A stretch of DNA of 64,000 nucleotides from Mesobacillus campisalis (lineage in GTDB: Bacteria > Bacillota > Bacilli > Bacillales > Cytobacillaceae), in contig NZ_LAYY01000097.1 in the NCBI RefSeq assembly GCF_000986785.1, positions 49,087 to 113,086 on the forward strand, given 5' to 3'. Within the stretch, counting starts at the first letter, position 1, and every line of letters begins with the position of its first letter. This document shows positions 43,276 through 51,511 of this stretch, one piece after another. The notes under the pieces were generated by a model. The model searched no databases, was not told the origin of the DNA, and saw only the letters and a program-made list of their open reading frames with translations. The translations under genes were made by a program, and so were the position numbers.

Positions 43276-44091
43276 TTAGTCGATGTTTTCGACGGCTTGC
43301 TTGACAGTAGCAAATGTCTTAATGGAAGTCAGGTCAATTCCTCCAAGGACAGCGGTTTGTGCCAGCTTCGGCCTGAGGCCAGTGATGATTGTTGTGATTC
43401 CCAAAAGCCGCAGGACATTTTCTATCTGAAACAGGTAACGGGCAATATCCAAGTCAATATTATACAAACCGGAAAAATCAGCAATCAGATAGTTGACTTT
43501 CTCCTCTGCAATCCTCGGAATTACATTCTCAAGGATATGATGAGCCCGGTAAGAGTCCATGGAGCCTATCAGCGGGAGGACGGCAACGCCTTCCTTGATT
43601 GGTACTACAGGGGCCGATAACTCTGCCAATTCCTTTTGGGTCTCCTTCTCAATTTCATCGCTAAGCCGTTCGAAAGCAAACAGCGTTTCATTCAGGCTCA
43701 AGTCGAGCAACCAATTAATCCTGCTTAACAGAAACACCGATTCTTCAACAGATAGCTCGTAAACCTGGCTTAAACTTGTGACGATGTTTGAAAAGCTATT
43801 TCTTGTAGGAGGATAACGCACCACTATTTCTGATATTCTTCCGCCAGATGCAGCACCCCGTTCGCCATTATCCTTGCTCCATGCCAGCAGCTCTTCAGGG
43901 ACACCTCCCAACTTATTCATGAGGTCTTTTCCCAAATACCCCATAAATTCTTTATACATTTGAATGGCCTGCTGCTTCTCCCATTCCGGTATCTTTAAAT
44001 CCATCTGCTGGATCACATCTTCCACAATCTCGACAGCCAACTGGTCGGAATGTTTCATAAAGTGGTCGGCAACAAGGGACATCTTGGTCAT
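43276..44091 (-). CDS. RsbR-family stressosome protein (STAS domain), third paralogue
   Basis: A 271-residue protein from ATG 44091 (AAAAGGAAA). The N-terminal ~150 residues are a helical RsbR_N-like sensor (MTKMSLVADHFMKHSDQLAVEIVEDVIQQMD...), the C-terminal ~115 a STAS domain (ELSAPVVPIKEGVAVLPLIGSMDSYRAHHILE..., YLIADFSGLYNIDLDIARYLFQ). The linker after ETQKELAELSAPV matches RsbR paralogues. Single gene, 7.7 kb from the other STAS pair. Proteins of this type assemble with RsbS to set sigma-B activation. Confidence 0.85.
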   Translation of the reverse strand: MTKMSLVADHFMKHSDQLAVEIVEDVIQQMDLKIPEWEKQQAIQMYKEFMGYLGKDLMNKLGGVPEELLAWSKDNGERGAASGGRISEIVVRYPPTRNSFSNIVTSLSQVYELSVEESVFLLSRINWLLDLSLNETLFAFERLSDEIEKETQKELAELSAPVVPIKEGVAVLPLIGSMDSYRAHHILENVIPRIAEEKVNYLIADFSGLYNIDLDIARYLFQIENVLRLLGITTIITGLRPKLAQTAVLGGIDLTSIKTFATVKQAVENID

Positions 44092-44197
44092 TTTCCTTTT
44101 ACACTCCTAATAGAATCATTATGTGAGCAATAGAACTATAGTATTATTTTACTGGCATTCGTATGTTTGTACAAATATTAATGGAGAGGAGTTTTTC

Positions 44198-45397
44198 ATG
44201 TACAAGTTATATTGCAGAACGTCTCAATTGATGTTCAGAGTAGTGGCTCCTATTCTTCCATGGAGGAAGCCTGAACTATTGGAAGGAGTTGGTAGTCTAA
44301 GCCGCCTGCCAAAGCTGATAGCCGATAAGGACATTCATCGTGTTCTGATAGTTACTGACCAAGGCATCACCTCCACGGGACTTATGGATTCCTTGCTTGC
44401 AGGCTTGCAAACCGCTGGGGTGGACTGCATTGTTTACGATAAAACCATCCCTAATCCAACTATCGAAAACATCGAAGAAGCCCTCCAGCTTTATCACCAA
44501 AGCAGATGCCAGGGTATCATCGCCTTTGGAGGCGGCTCGCCGCTTGATTGCGCAAAAGGATTAGGTGCAAGAGTTGCAAGGCCGGATAAAAGCATTCCCC
44601 AAATGAAGGGACAATTGAAGGTACGAAAAAAGCTTCCTCCATTATTTGCCGTTCCTACCACAGCCGGAACTGGAAGCGAAGCTACCGTTGCAGCAGTCAT
44701 TTCCAACAGTGAAACACAGGAGAAATATGCAATCAATGATTTTTCACTCATCCCCCATCATGCGGTCCTGGACCCTCTGCTAACTTTAAACTTGCCGCCT
44801 GCGATTACTGCCGCAACCGGAATGGATGCCTTAACGCATGCCATTGAATCCTATATTGGGAAAAGCTCCACCGCCGAAACAAGGGATTGCTCTAGAAAAG
44901 CTGTGAAGCTCGTATTTGAAAATCTCCCCGAAGCCTATCAAAATGGGCAAAATATCTCTGCCAGGGACAATATGCAAAAAGCTGCCTATCTTGCCGGGGT
45001 TGCGTTCACCCGCGCTTATGTTGGCTATGTACATGCCATTGCCCATACGCTAGGCGGATTTTATTCCTTTCCCCATGGCCAGGCAAATGCGATCATCCTC
45101 CCCTATGTACTTGAATATTATGGGGATCGCATCCATAAGGAACTTGCGGAACTGGCCGAGGCGGCAGGTATAGCCTCTGAAGGACTTTCCATTAAGGAAA
45201 ATGCCTTCCGTTTCATTGAGGAAATCAAGAAGCTTAATAAAACCCTCTCTATTCCTGACAAAATACCATGCATCGCCGATTGCGATATCCCAACCATGGT
45301 AGAAAGGGCTTTCCAAGAGGCGAATCCTTTATATCCTGTTCCAAAGATTCTCGACAAAAACGATTTGTTTCAGCTATATCATTTAATCAAAGCATAA
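44198..45397 (+). CDS. Iron-containing alcohol dehydrogenase
   Basis: A 399-residue group III (Fe-dependent) alcohol dehydrogenase. ATG 44198 follows GGAGAGGA; the frame is open 25 codons upstream. NAD site: IIAFGGGSPLDCAKGL; AVPTTAGTGSEATVAAVI is typical. Metal ligands: TGMDALTHAIESY (Asp, His), VGYVHAIAHTLGGFYSFPHGQANAIILP (two His). Followed 58 bases later by an aldehyde dehydrogenase on the same strand, suggesting a two-step alcohol-to-acid oxidation, or the reverse. The substrate is unknown. Confidence 0.92.
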   Translation: MYKLYCRTSQLMFRVVAPILPWRKPELLEGVGSLSRLPKLIADKDIHRVLIVTDQGITSTGLMDSLLAGLQTAGVDCIVYDKTIPNPTIENIEEALQLYHQSRCQGIIAFGGGSPLDCAKGLGARVARPDKSIPQMKGQLKVRKKLPPLFAVPTTAGTGSEATVAAVISNSETQEKYAINDFSLIPHHAVLDPLLTLNLPPAITAATGMDALTHAIESYIGKSSTAETRDCSRKAVKLVFENLPEAYQNGQNISARDNMQKAAYLAGVAFTRAYVGYVHAIAHTLGGFYSFPHGQANAIILPYVLEYYGDRIHKELAELAEAAGIASEGLSIKENAFRFIEEIKKLNKTLSIPDKIPCIADCDIPTMVERAFQEANPLYPVPKILDKNDLFQLYHLIKA

Positions 45398-45455
45398 GTC
45401 TTCGGCATTTGCGCTTCTTCCTAAAAACGACTACATTAAAAAGGAGGTGGTTTAT

Positions 45456-46826
45456 GTGGACAATTATCGTCTTTTCATCCAAAAACAACAGACATTTTTC
45501 CGGACAGAGAAAACAAAGGATGTTTCTTTCCGGATCGAAGCTCTCCAGAAGCTGCGAAAAGCCATCCAGGAAAATGAGCAGCTTCTCATAGACGCCTTAA
45601 GGGCAGACTTAAATAAATCGGAGTTCGATGCTTATACAACAGAGATTGGAATCGTTCTCGAAGAAATAAGTTTTACCCTCAAGCATATCGATACCTGGGT
45701 GAAACCCAAAAGGGAAAAGACCCCTGTCTCCCATCTGGGCTCAACCAGCTTTGTTTACCCGGAGCCTTATGGAACAGTTTTGATCATTGCTCCATGGAAC
45801 TATCCATTCCAGTTGGCGGCAGCTCCATTGATTGGCGCCATTGCCGCGGGAAATTGCGCGGTCATTAAACCATCTGAACTGACCCCCACGACCTCGGAAG
45901 CGTTCGCCAGGCTTATTAGTGAAATCTTCCCTGAGGACTACATCGCTGTAGTCCAAGGCGGGATAGAGACTAGCCAGGCTTTGCTTGAAGAGAAATTCGA
46001 TTATATCTTTTTCACCGGCAGCGTCCCGATTGGAAGAATCATCATGGAAGCGGCAGCCAAAAACCTGACTCCAGTTACACTGGAGCTCGGGGGGAAAAGC
46101 CCATGCATTGTCCATGGGGACGCCAACCTAAAGCTTGCCGCCAAACGGATTGCCTGGGGGAAATATATAAATGCAGGCCAAACTTGCGTGGCACCCGATT
46201 ACCTGTATCTTCAAAAAGACATAAAGAACGAGTTTTTGGCTTTTTTTAAGGAAGCAATAACTGAATTGTATAGTAATGCACCGCTCCAGAACCCGGATTT
46301 TACCCGGATTGTCACCGAGAAGCACTTTGACCGCCTCAGTACATTCCTTGATAACGGCACACTCTGCACAGGCGGCAAAACAAACCGTGAAAAACTTCTG
46401 ATTGAGCCGACTGTTTTGACCGATATCACCTGGAGTGACCCTGTCATGCAGGATGAAATTTTCGGACCGATTCTTCCCGTACTTGAGTATCAGACTCTCG
46501 ATGAGGCCATTGAAGGCATCGACAATCACCCCAAGCCGCTTGCACTTTACATCTTTAGCGAAAGCGAGCCTATACAGAAGAAAATAGTCCAGAGCGTCTC
46601 ATTCGGCGGCGGCTGCATCAATGATACCGTCTACCATCTCGGCTCCCCGTACCTTCCGTTTGGCGGAGTTGGAAATAGCGGAATGGGCGCTTATCATGGG
46701 AAAGGCAGCTTTGATACATTTTCACACAAGAAAAGCATCCTGAAGCAAACAACCCTGTTCGACATTCCATACCGCTATCCGAATGTAAAAGGTGGATTGA
46801 GAAAGATCAGGAGGTTTTTGAAATAA
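45456..46826 (+). CDS. Aldehyde dehydrogenase family protein (YwdH/AldH3-like)
   Basis: A 456-residue ALDH of the short class 3 type. GTG 45456 sits 5 bases after AAGGAGGTGG. LIIAPWNYPFQLAAAPLIGAIAAGN and IFFTGSVPIGRIIMEAAAKNLTPVTLELGGKSPCIVH form the NAD(P) and Glu active-site motifs; the catalytic Cys is in INAGQTCVAPDYLYL. MQDEIFGPILPV and LPFGGVGNSGMGAYHGKGSFDTFSHKKS are C-terminal signatures. The C-terminal hydrophobic/basic tail resembles fatty-aldehyde members. Likely in one operon with the iron alcohol dehydrogenase. Confidence 0.9.
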   Translation: MDNYRLFIQKQQTFFRTEKTKDVSFRIEALQKLRKAIQENEQLLIDALRADLNKSEFDAYTTEIGIVLEEISFTLKHIDTWVKPKREKTPVSHLGSTSFVYPEPYGTVLIIAPWNYPFQLAAAPLIGAIAAGNCAVIKPSELTPTTSEAFARLISEIFPEDYIAVVQGGIETSQALLEEKFDYIFFTGSVPIGRIIMEAAAKNLTPVTLELGGKSPCIVHGDANLKLAAKRIAWGKYINAGQTCVAPDYLYLQKDIKNEFLAFFKEAITELYSNAPLQNPDFTRIVTEKHFDRLSTFLDNGTLCTGGKTNREKLLIEPTVLTDITWSDPVMQDEIFGPILPVLEYQTLDEAIEGIDNHPKPLALYIFSESEPIQKKIVQSVSFGGGCINDTVYHLGSPYLPFGGVGNSGMGAYHGKGSFDTFSHKKSILKQTTLFDIPYRYPNVKGGLRKIRRFLK

Positions 46827-46861
46827 TAAAACAAGACCATTGTCAGGTCTCCACCAAAACA

Positions 46862-46901
46862 CAAAAAGAGCGGGTATCCTTGGATACAGCGCTCTTTTTG
46901 T
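46862..46901. terminator. Terminator after alcohol/aldehyde dehydrogenase operon
   Basis: CAAAAAGAGCG and CGCTCTTTTTG arms enclosing a second small stem (TATCC/GGATA). Confidence 0.8.
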
Positions 46902-46905
46902 TTTA

Positions 46906-46923
46906 TGATGATTCCGACTGGGA
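46906..46923 (-). repeat. 18-bp copy of tRNA-Val-like 3' end (direct repeat 1)
   Basis: TGATGATTCCGACTGGGA is identical to 48654-48671, where it is the acceptor/T-arm end of a tRNA fragment. The two copies flank the DUF202 and metallo-hydrolase genes. Confidence 0.55.
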
Positions 46924-46980
46924 ATCAAGGGTTATAAACAGCAAAGTATGAAATATTTCTTAGTTAGGTGGTTTATAGGT

Positions 46981-47385
46981 ATGGGCACTGAAAATCAAAA
47001 AAAAGAACGAGAGAAAAATCAACTGGAGTTTGCTCAGCAGCATTTGGCCAATGAACGCACGTATTTAGCTTGGGTACGGACCGCGATAAACGTCACAGGG
47101 ATTGGCTTTGTAATCGTTTCTTTCCATTTAACCATTGGGCAAAGCCATAGGGTAGTTGACTTTCTGGCTGTGCTGCTTACTATCGTATCCGGTGTGGCTG
47201 GTTTTGGTGTCATTATAAATGCAGCTGTCCAATATTTGAGAAAACGAAAACAAATTCAGGCGCAACGCTTTCATTCTTCCCATATGTCCATCATAGCGGC
47301 GTCACTGGCTTTACTTTTCGTAGTTCTCGTTGCTATTGTCTATATTTTAATCCAATTTATGCATGTTGAGGAGAGCATCCAGTGA
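46981..47385 (+). CDS. DUF202 family membrane protein (YidH-like)
   Basis: A 134-residue protein from ATG 46981; the frame opens 11 codons earlier without a good site. The start TENQKKEREKNQLEFAQQHLANERTYLAWVRTAINVTGIGF is the DUF202 signature, with three TM segments (~35-55, 65-85, 108-130). Function is unknown. It lies between short direct repeats of a tRNA 3' end and 70 bases before a metallo-hydrolase gene. Confidence 0.85.
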   Translation: MGTENQKKEREKNQLEFAQQHLANERTYLAWVRTAINVTGIGFVIVSFHLTIGQSHRVVDFLAVLLTIVSGVAGFGVIINAAVQYLRKRKQIQAQRFHSSHMSIIAASLALLFVVLVAIVYILIQFMHVEESIQ

Positions 47386-47457
47386 GAAGGATTGTTTAGT
47401 AGAAGGCAGACCTTGGGTAGCATATTTACATAGCAGAAAAAAGAAAGGTTGATAGAA

Positions 47458-48369
47458 ATGAAAGAAAAAAAAGACAAGCAAGCTTCATCTGCCGGATTAC
47501 ATCCAGAAAAACCTTCTTTATTTCAAAAAGTCCCGGATGGCTTTCGCGTTGTGACGGTCGGATCAGGCAGTCCTAAAACGGAAGTCGGCCGCAATGCACC
47601 AAGCACGCTTGTACAGTTTAAAGACAAGTATTTCTTGGTGGACTGCGGAGCCGGTGCAACCAGTACCCTAAGGAACATCGGTCTTCCTGTCAGAAACATT
47701 ACTAATATGCTGTTTACCCATCAACATGTTGACCACAACGGAGATTTCTGGACTTTCTTCATCGATGGGTGGCAAGGATCCATCGGTAGAAAATCCCTTA
47801 ATCTAACCGGCCCAGGGGTCCAGAAACTGTATGATACGACCGTTGACTTTTTCAAAGATGACCTGTCGTACCGTGCCCGTTTAGGCACTCCGAAAGACGG
47901 GGCGCTTACAAACGTAAATATCACGGATTTTACGGAAAATCAGCATAGCCTGGAACTTGATGGCGTCCAAATTACGGCAATCCCTGTTCCACATACCGCT
48001 CCCACTTATGCATACCGTTTTGATGCAGATGGCCAGAGTGTCGTCGTTTCAGGGGATTTGGTCTATACCGAAGATTTTGCGCCGTTTGCAAAAGGCGTTG
48101 ACATTCTGGTGATTGACGGGATGATGATCAGTGATTTTTCAACTGTTTCTGAACAAAGTGCTGAAAGTCTGAGGGAAGGCTTAAAAGGATCCCATGCGAC
48201 TCCCGAAGCACTAGCCAAGATGGCAGCCGATGCAGGAGCCAAGAAAGTCGTTTTGACTCATCTAGGACTGGGGAAAGAAGATAAGGACATCGTCAATAAA
48301 TCATTTTCCGACGTTAATTTCCAAGGAGAGATTATCGTAGCTGAAGATGGTCTAGCGATTACTCCTTGA
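47458..48369 (+). CDS. MBL-fold metallo-hydrolase (RNase Z-like)
   Basis: A 303-residue protein from ATG 47458 (AAAGG ribosome site). NMLFTHQHVDHNGDF is the HxHxDH metal motif; VVVSGDLVYTEDF and VVLTHLGLG give further ligands. VTVGSGSPKTEVGRNAPSTLVQFKDKYFLVDCGAGATSTL is the arylsulfatase/RNase Z-type N-terminus. No signal peptide. Such proteins range from tRNase Z to phosphodiesterases and sulfatases; the tRNase Z flexible arm is not evident, so activity is left open. A 20-bp perfect hairpin follows. Confidence 0.8.
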   Translation: MKEKKDKQASSAGLHPEKPSLFQKVPDGFRVVTVGSGSPKTEVGRNAPSTLVQFKDKYFLVDCGAGATSTLRNIGLPVRNITNMLFTHQHVDHNGDFWTFFIDGWQGSIGRKSLNLTGPGVQKLYDTTVDFFKDDLSYRARLGTPKDGALTNVNITDFTENQHSLELDGVQITAIPVPHTAPTYAYRFDADGQSVVVSGDLVYTEDFAPFAKGVDILVIDGMMISDFSTVSEQSAESLREGLKGSHATPEALAKMAADAGAKKVVLTHLGLGKEDKDIVNKSFSDVNFQGEIIVAEDGLAITP

Positions 48370-48390
48370 ATATGAACCTGAAATAAAATG

Positions 48391-48435
48391 GGGATGCCCC
48401 TAAAGGTCATGAAAAATGACCTTTAGGGGCATCCC
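48391..48435 (+). terminator. Long perfect hairpin after metallo-hydrolase gene
   Basis: Two 20-base arms (48391-48410 and 48416-48435) pair perfectly around GAAAA. There is only a CTCTTT after it, so it may act as a processing or stability hairpin as much as a terminator. Confidence 0.65.
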
Positions 48436-48607
48436 GCTCTTTGAGAAAGTGGTTCTAATTTTTTTATTATGAACCAGCTTGGTTAATGAAGGCTACAATA
48501 CCCCTGATAAATAATAAAAAGATCGCCCAACCCTCCTAGGCCTTCCTGGCCAAGTGGGTGGCAATTTTTTTAAATGTTCTGGCAGGCCGCCGTAAGTTGT
48601 CTTGACA

Positions 48608-48650
48608 TAAAAAATACCGCCCAGCGTTGATTTCTCGCACTCTGGACGGC
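48608..48650 (-). terminator. Terminator downstream of the tRNA 3' fragment
   Basis: Minus strand: GCCGTCCAG ... CTGGGCGGT followed by ATTTTTTAT. Its position right after the tRNA 3' end suggests it was the native tRNA terminator. Confidence 0.55.
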
Positions 48651-48653
48651 GTT

Positions 48654-48699
48654 TGATGATTCCGACTGGGATCGAACCAGCGACCTCTACCCTGTCAAA
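48654..48699 (-). pseudogene. 3' half of a tRNA-Val(GAC)-like gene (integration-site remnant)
   Basis: Minus strand reads TTGACAG (anticodon loop with GAC), GGTAG (3' anticodon stem), AGGTC, a T-arm GCTGG-TTCGATC-CCAGT, then CGGAATC, A and TCA. The 5' half is absent: just upstream of the anticodon loop the sequence no longer pairs (TCTCT instead of CTACC). tRNA 3' ends are usual attachment sites for integrative elements, and integrase remnants follow immediately. Confidence 0.6.
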
Positions 48700-50061
48700 G
48701 AGAAGTCATAAAAAAATAGGGTTCAATTAAAATTAAATGTGTTAAATAAGTCTTGATAAATCAACGTTTTCAAGTATGGTTCCTTAATCTGGTTTAATTA
48801 AGCACAAATACAAAAATTAAGTCTGTGCAATTTTTGTGCAAGTGTGAAGTTAATAAAAAGTAAGTATGTGGTCAATCTTACTTTTGTTCCAAATATTACA
48901 CCTCTAGCACACTTTGAGCGAGAGGTGCCCATAATAACGCATTGTTGTTTCAACGACTTCATGTCCAAACCTGTACTGGAGGGCTTTTGGAGGGACAACA
49001 GCCTCAATCAACATGCAGTGCTGGAGTGAGTACACCTCAGGTCATGTCAGGTATTATTGCGACGATTGCTTTATTGATCAGGTTGTAAAACTGCCAAACC
49101 TTGTCTTAAACCTCTCTAGTTTTCTCTCCGTATCCTTAATTTTCAATTAAATAGCAGGAACACTTTCTTCTGCTCAAAGTCGATGTTGAACCTAGGAAAA
49201 GGCGGCACATCTGCTTCACGAAAACTCGTCACTATCGTAAAGTCATACCTTCCGTCTTTTCCACCTCGCTCGTCTAACTCTAGGAAACCACTCATTTCAT
49301 AATGGTTCCATGGATGAGGAAGTGCGAGTAATCCGTCGGCTTTTTCTTCATTTCATTCAGTTGCACTTTTCAACAGGTCTCCATTTTTAATCGCCGAGCG
49401 AAACAGCGAGAATAAAAATTAATGGATAATCCAGATGGTCTCATCCTGATTTTCCTCTTTGTTCAGTTGCTTTTAATTTTTCTTTACATCTTGGGTTGTA
49501 ATCGCAGCTAGCGGCTCCTCTTTAATACACGAAATCAACTGATTTCCAGATATACATTCTGGTATTGAACTATTGGCCGGACTTTCAATAATATTCGACC
49601 ACTAACCAGTTTGTTTCATACTCACAAAAAAAAACGTGACCCTTTTCCTGTTTGGCCGGTAGGGTTCTCCCATGTACAATGTAATCCTAGCAGCAAACTC
49701 ATCTGCCTCTTTCGGTAACGTTATGTTTTGGTTTCTAGTTCTCTTTCTCAGTGTAAGAATCGGTGTCCCTCGTAACAAACAATCCTTCGTTTTTTTCTTT
49801 GCCCTCTGTTTTTAAATTTAGCAATTTTTATTACCTCCATTACTCGGTAGCTTGTGGTCCTAAACAGGGCAAACACACGCTAATCGATTTATAGTGAAAA
49901 TACAATAAGAACCATTGTCAACCGAAGACTAAAAAACCCTTTAATCGAATAAAAAAGAAAAAAAGGATTGTGTTTACAATCCTTCTGCCAGTTTCCTAAA
50001 CATAATGTATTATTAAATTCATTAATTGTTTTTTTCTTTGTACCTTTAATGTTTATTTTGC
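48700..50061 (-). other. Decayed mobile-element DNA
   Basis: About 1.4 kb with no intact gene. It includes an integrase C-terminal remnant (48905-49045) and a coherent but startless minus-strand frame ending at about 49148. The latter reads LALPHPWNHYEMSGFLELDE, GGKDGRYDFTIVTSFREADV, PPFPRFNIDFEQKKVFLLFN, after which frames break repeatedly. Further upstream a short frame with ADEFAARITLYMGEPYRPNR can be read. The pattern is that of a gene eroded by indels; no family recognised. Confidence 0.5.
48905..49045 (-). pseudogene. Tyrosine recombinase (integrase), C-terminal remnant
   Basis: One minus-strand frame reads HCMLIEAVVPPKALQYRFGH followed by EVVETTMRYYGHLSLKVC. This matches the end of phage-type integrases (GH..., then the Y-containing T..YGH.. 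block), with the GH and the catalytic-type Tyr in place. The HxxR part and all upstream sequence are lost or shifted. Adjacent to the tRNA fragment, as expected for an element's integrase. Confidence 0.6.
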
Positions 50062-50736
50062 TTAAAATATTTCGAGGAGCGCAAGCCTGTCAAGGTATTG
50101 AATCGTCGTATCCATTGAATTGTGTCGTAATAGATAATGAATTGTAATTGGGTCCGCTCCCCCTTGAACTAACAGGTTTGTAAAAATGGGGCGAAAATCC
50201 CCAAAGCTTATTCGCGGTACGTTGGCTTTCATCGTGAGCCTATTTAAATTCATTTGAACCCTTCCTGGTTTTTGATACTCCCCGTCCTGATTTGGAAAAA
50301 CCAGATTCAGTCCCGCCCCCAACTGGTCACTATGATCCCTTTCTTCGCCCTTAAGCTGGCCTCTGTGTACCCGCAACTTTTCCATTAACGTTTCAGAAAT
50401 TGGCAACACGTGGGAAACACTTCTAAGGTGCATTACTTTACCTTCTCCCCCATTGTAAAGCGTCAACTGCTTAGATATTGTGACTTTTTTCTTGTCAGTA
50501 TCGACATCATTCCAGGTTAGCGCTAACAGCTCCTGAAGTCGAATACCCGTTGAAAGGGCAAAATAATAAAGCAGATCACTCCTCTCCTCTTCAGCCGTTT
50601 TTAAAAAGCTATTTATCTCTTCCATATTCCATTTTGGTTTATTTACACTTTGTCCCTTTAAGAAACAGATATGATCCATAAGACTTTCTACCAGTAGCCC
50701 ATTCTTTCCTGCCAGGTGGAATATACTGCCTAACAC
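50062..50736 (-). pseudogene. Tyrosine recombinase/integrase, N-truncated and catalytically degraded
   Basis: A 224-codon open frame covering the second half of an integrase: the end of the SAM-like domain (IFHLAGKNGLLVESLMD), then the catalytic domain (STGIRLQELLALTWNDVD with Arg I). The HxLR box is changed to SFGDFRPIFTNLL: the His is Gly and the following His is Pro. LLRHNSMDTTIQYLDRL keeps the second His and a Tyr. The frame upstream is interrupted by a stop, so the core-binding domain is missing. Probably inactive. The ORF itself starts at a GTG with no clear ribosome site. Confidence 0.7.
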
Positions 50737-51065
50737 TCGCTTAATATATTATTAGGCCTTCTATTTTCAATATTATAAATCAGTTCTAATCTTAAAGCTT
50801 CCTCTCCTGCTAATTCTTTTTTTATGATATTTTTCTCTAATTTTTGTTCTAGGAATTTGAAAAGTTGTTTGCTTCACAACAAATAAATACTTAAATAATG
50901 CAGACATAATAATTTCACCTCTAAGGAAGATTTCATAGGCTTTCACCAGTGTATATATAATGATATGTACCTTCCTAAGTAATGGCGAATAAAAGCGATA
51001 ATTTGGCCTACTTACCTAATAGAAACGACTATCTTGTTCAACATTCGCACCCGTTACAATAAGAT
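50737..51065. other. Intergenic, AT-rich, possible gene debris
   Basis: On the minus strand a stretch reads KFLEQKLEKNIIKKELAGEE and ALRLELIYNIENRRPN before a stop near the integrase remnant; it may be part of the lost integrase N-terminus or another gene. No intact ORF, RNA or clear repeat is seen. Confidence 0.35.
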
Positions 51066-51341
51066 TTAGTCACTAAATTCCTTAAAAAGAGTTTCCAATT
51101 CATTCACATCGTACATATCTTAATCACTATTAAATTTTTCAATATATACTGTACCGTCTTCCAAAAACCCAATTTCCCACCGTTGCCCTGGAACAGCTAT
51201 CTCTATCATAATAGCTTCATTTCTAACTTTATTTAGCTTATTATAAACACTATTTTTCTCTAACTTATTTAGTAAGGTGATAAATTCTTTTAATTCCACA
51301 AAGACACCCTTGTTTTTCATTCTATTATCATAGATCTTCAT
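51066..51341 (-). pseudogene. Small hypothetical protein interrupted by a nonsense codon (immunity-like)
   Basis: The ATG at 51341 opens a 73-codon frame ending at TAA 51120-51122. The same frame continues past that stop as DMYDVNELETLFKEFSD to a second TAA (51066-51068). The product contains IMIEIAVPGQRWEIGFLEDGTVYIEKFNSD; VPG-RWEI-F-EDG-EKF-SDG patterns occur in small proteins often linked to polymorphic toxin immunity, and those continue with a YD..EL..LF..FSD end. I therefore read the first TAA as a nonsense mutation. Family naming is tentative. Confidence 0.45.
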
Positions 51342-51511
51342 GTTGGATAATTACCCTTGTTAGCACAAGACATTAGCGATATCTAAACTAAACCAAACAA
51401 ACCATCTCTTTTCTTTACTTTTTGATAAAAAAATTAGAGTCCCATTCAATGGAACTCTAATTAGAGGGATACTATTATAATTTAATTATTAAGATAGCAT
51501 CTTATTGTATA

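Noticed and set aside
48654..48706. A functional tRNA gene
   Set aside because: Only the half from anticodon loop to 3' end is present; D-arm, 5' anticodon strand and 5' acceptor are missing.
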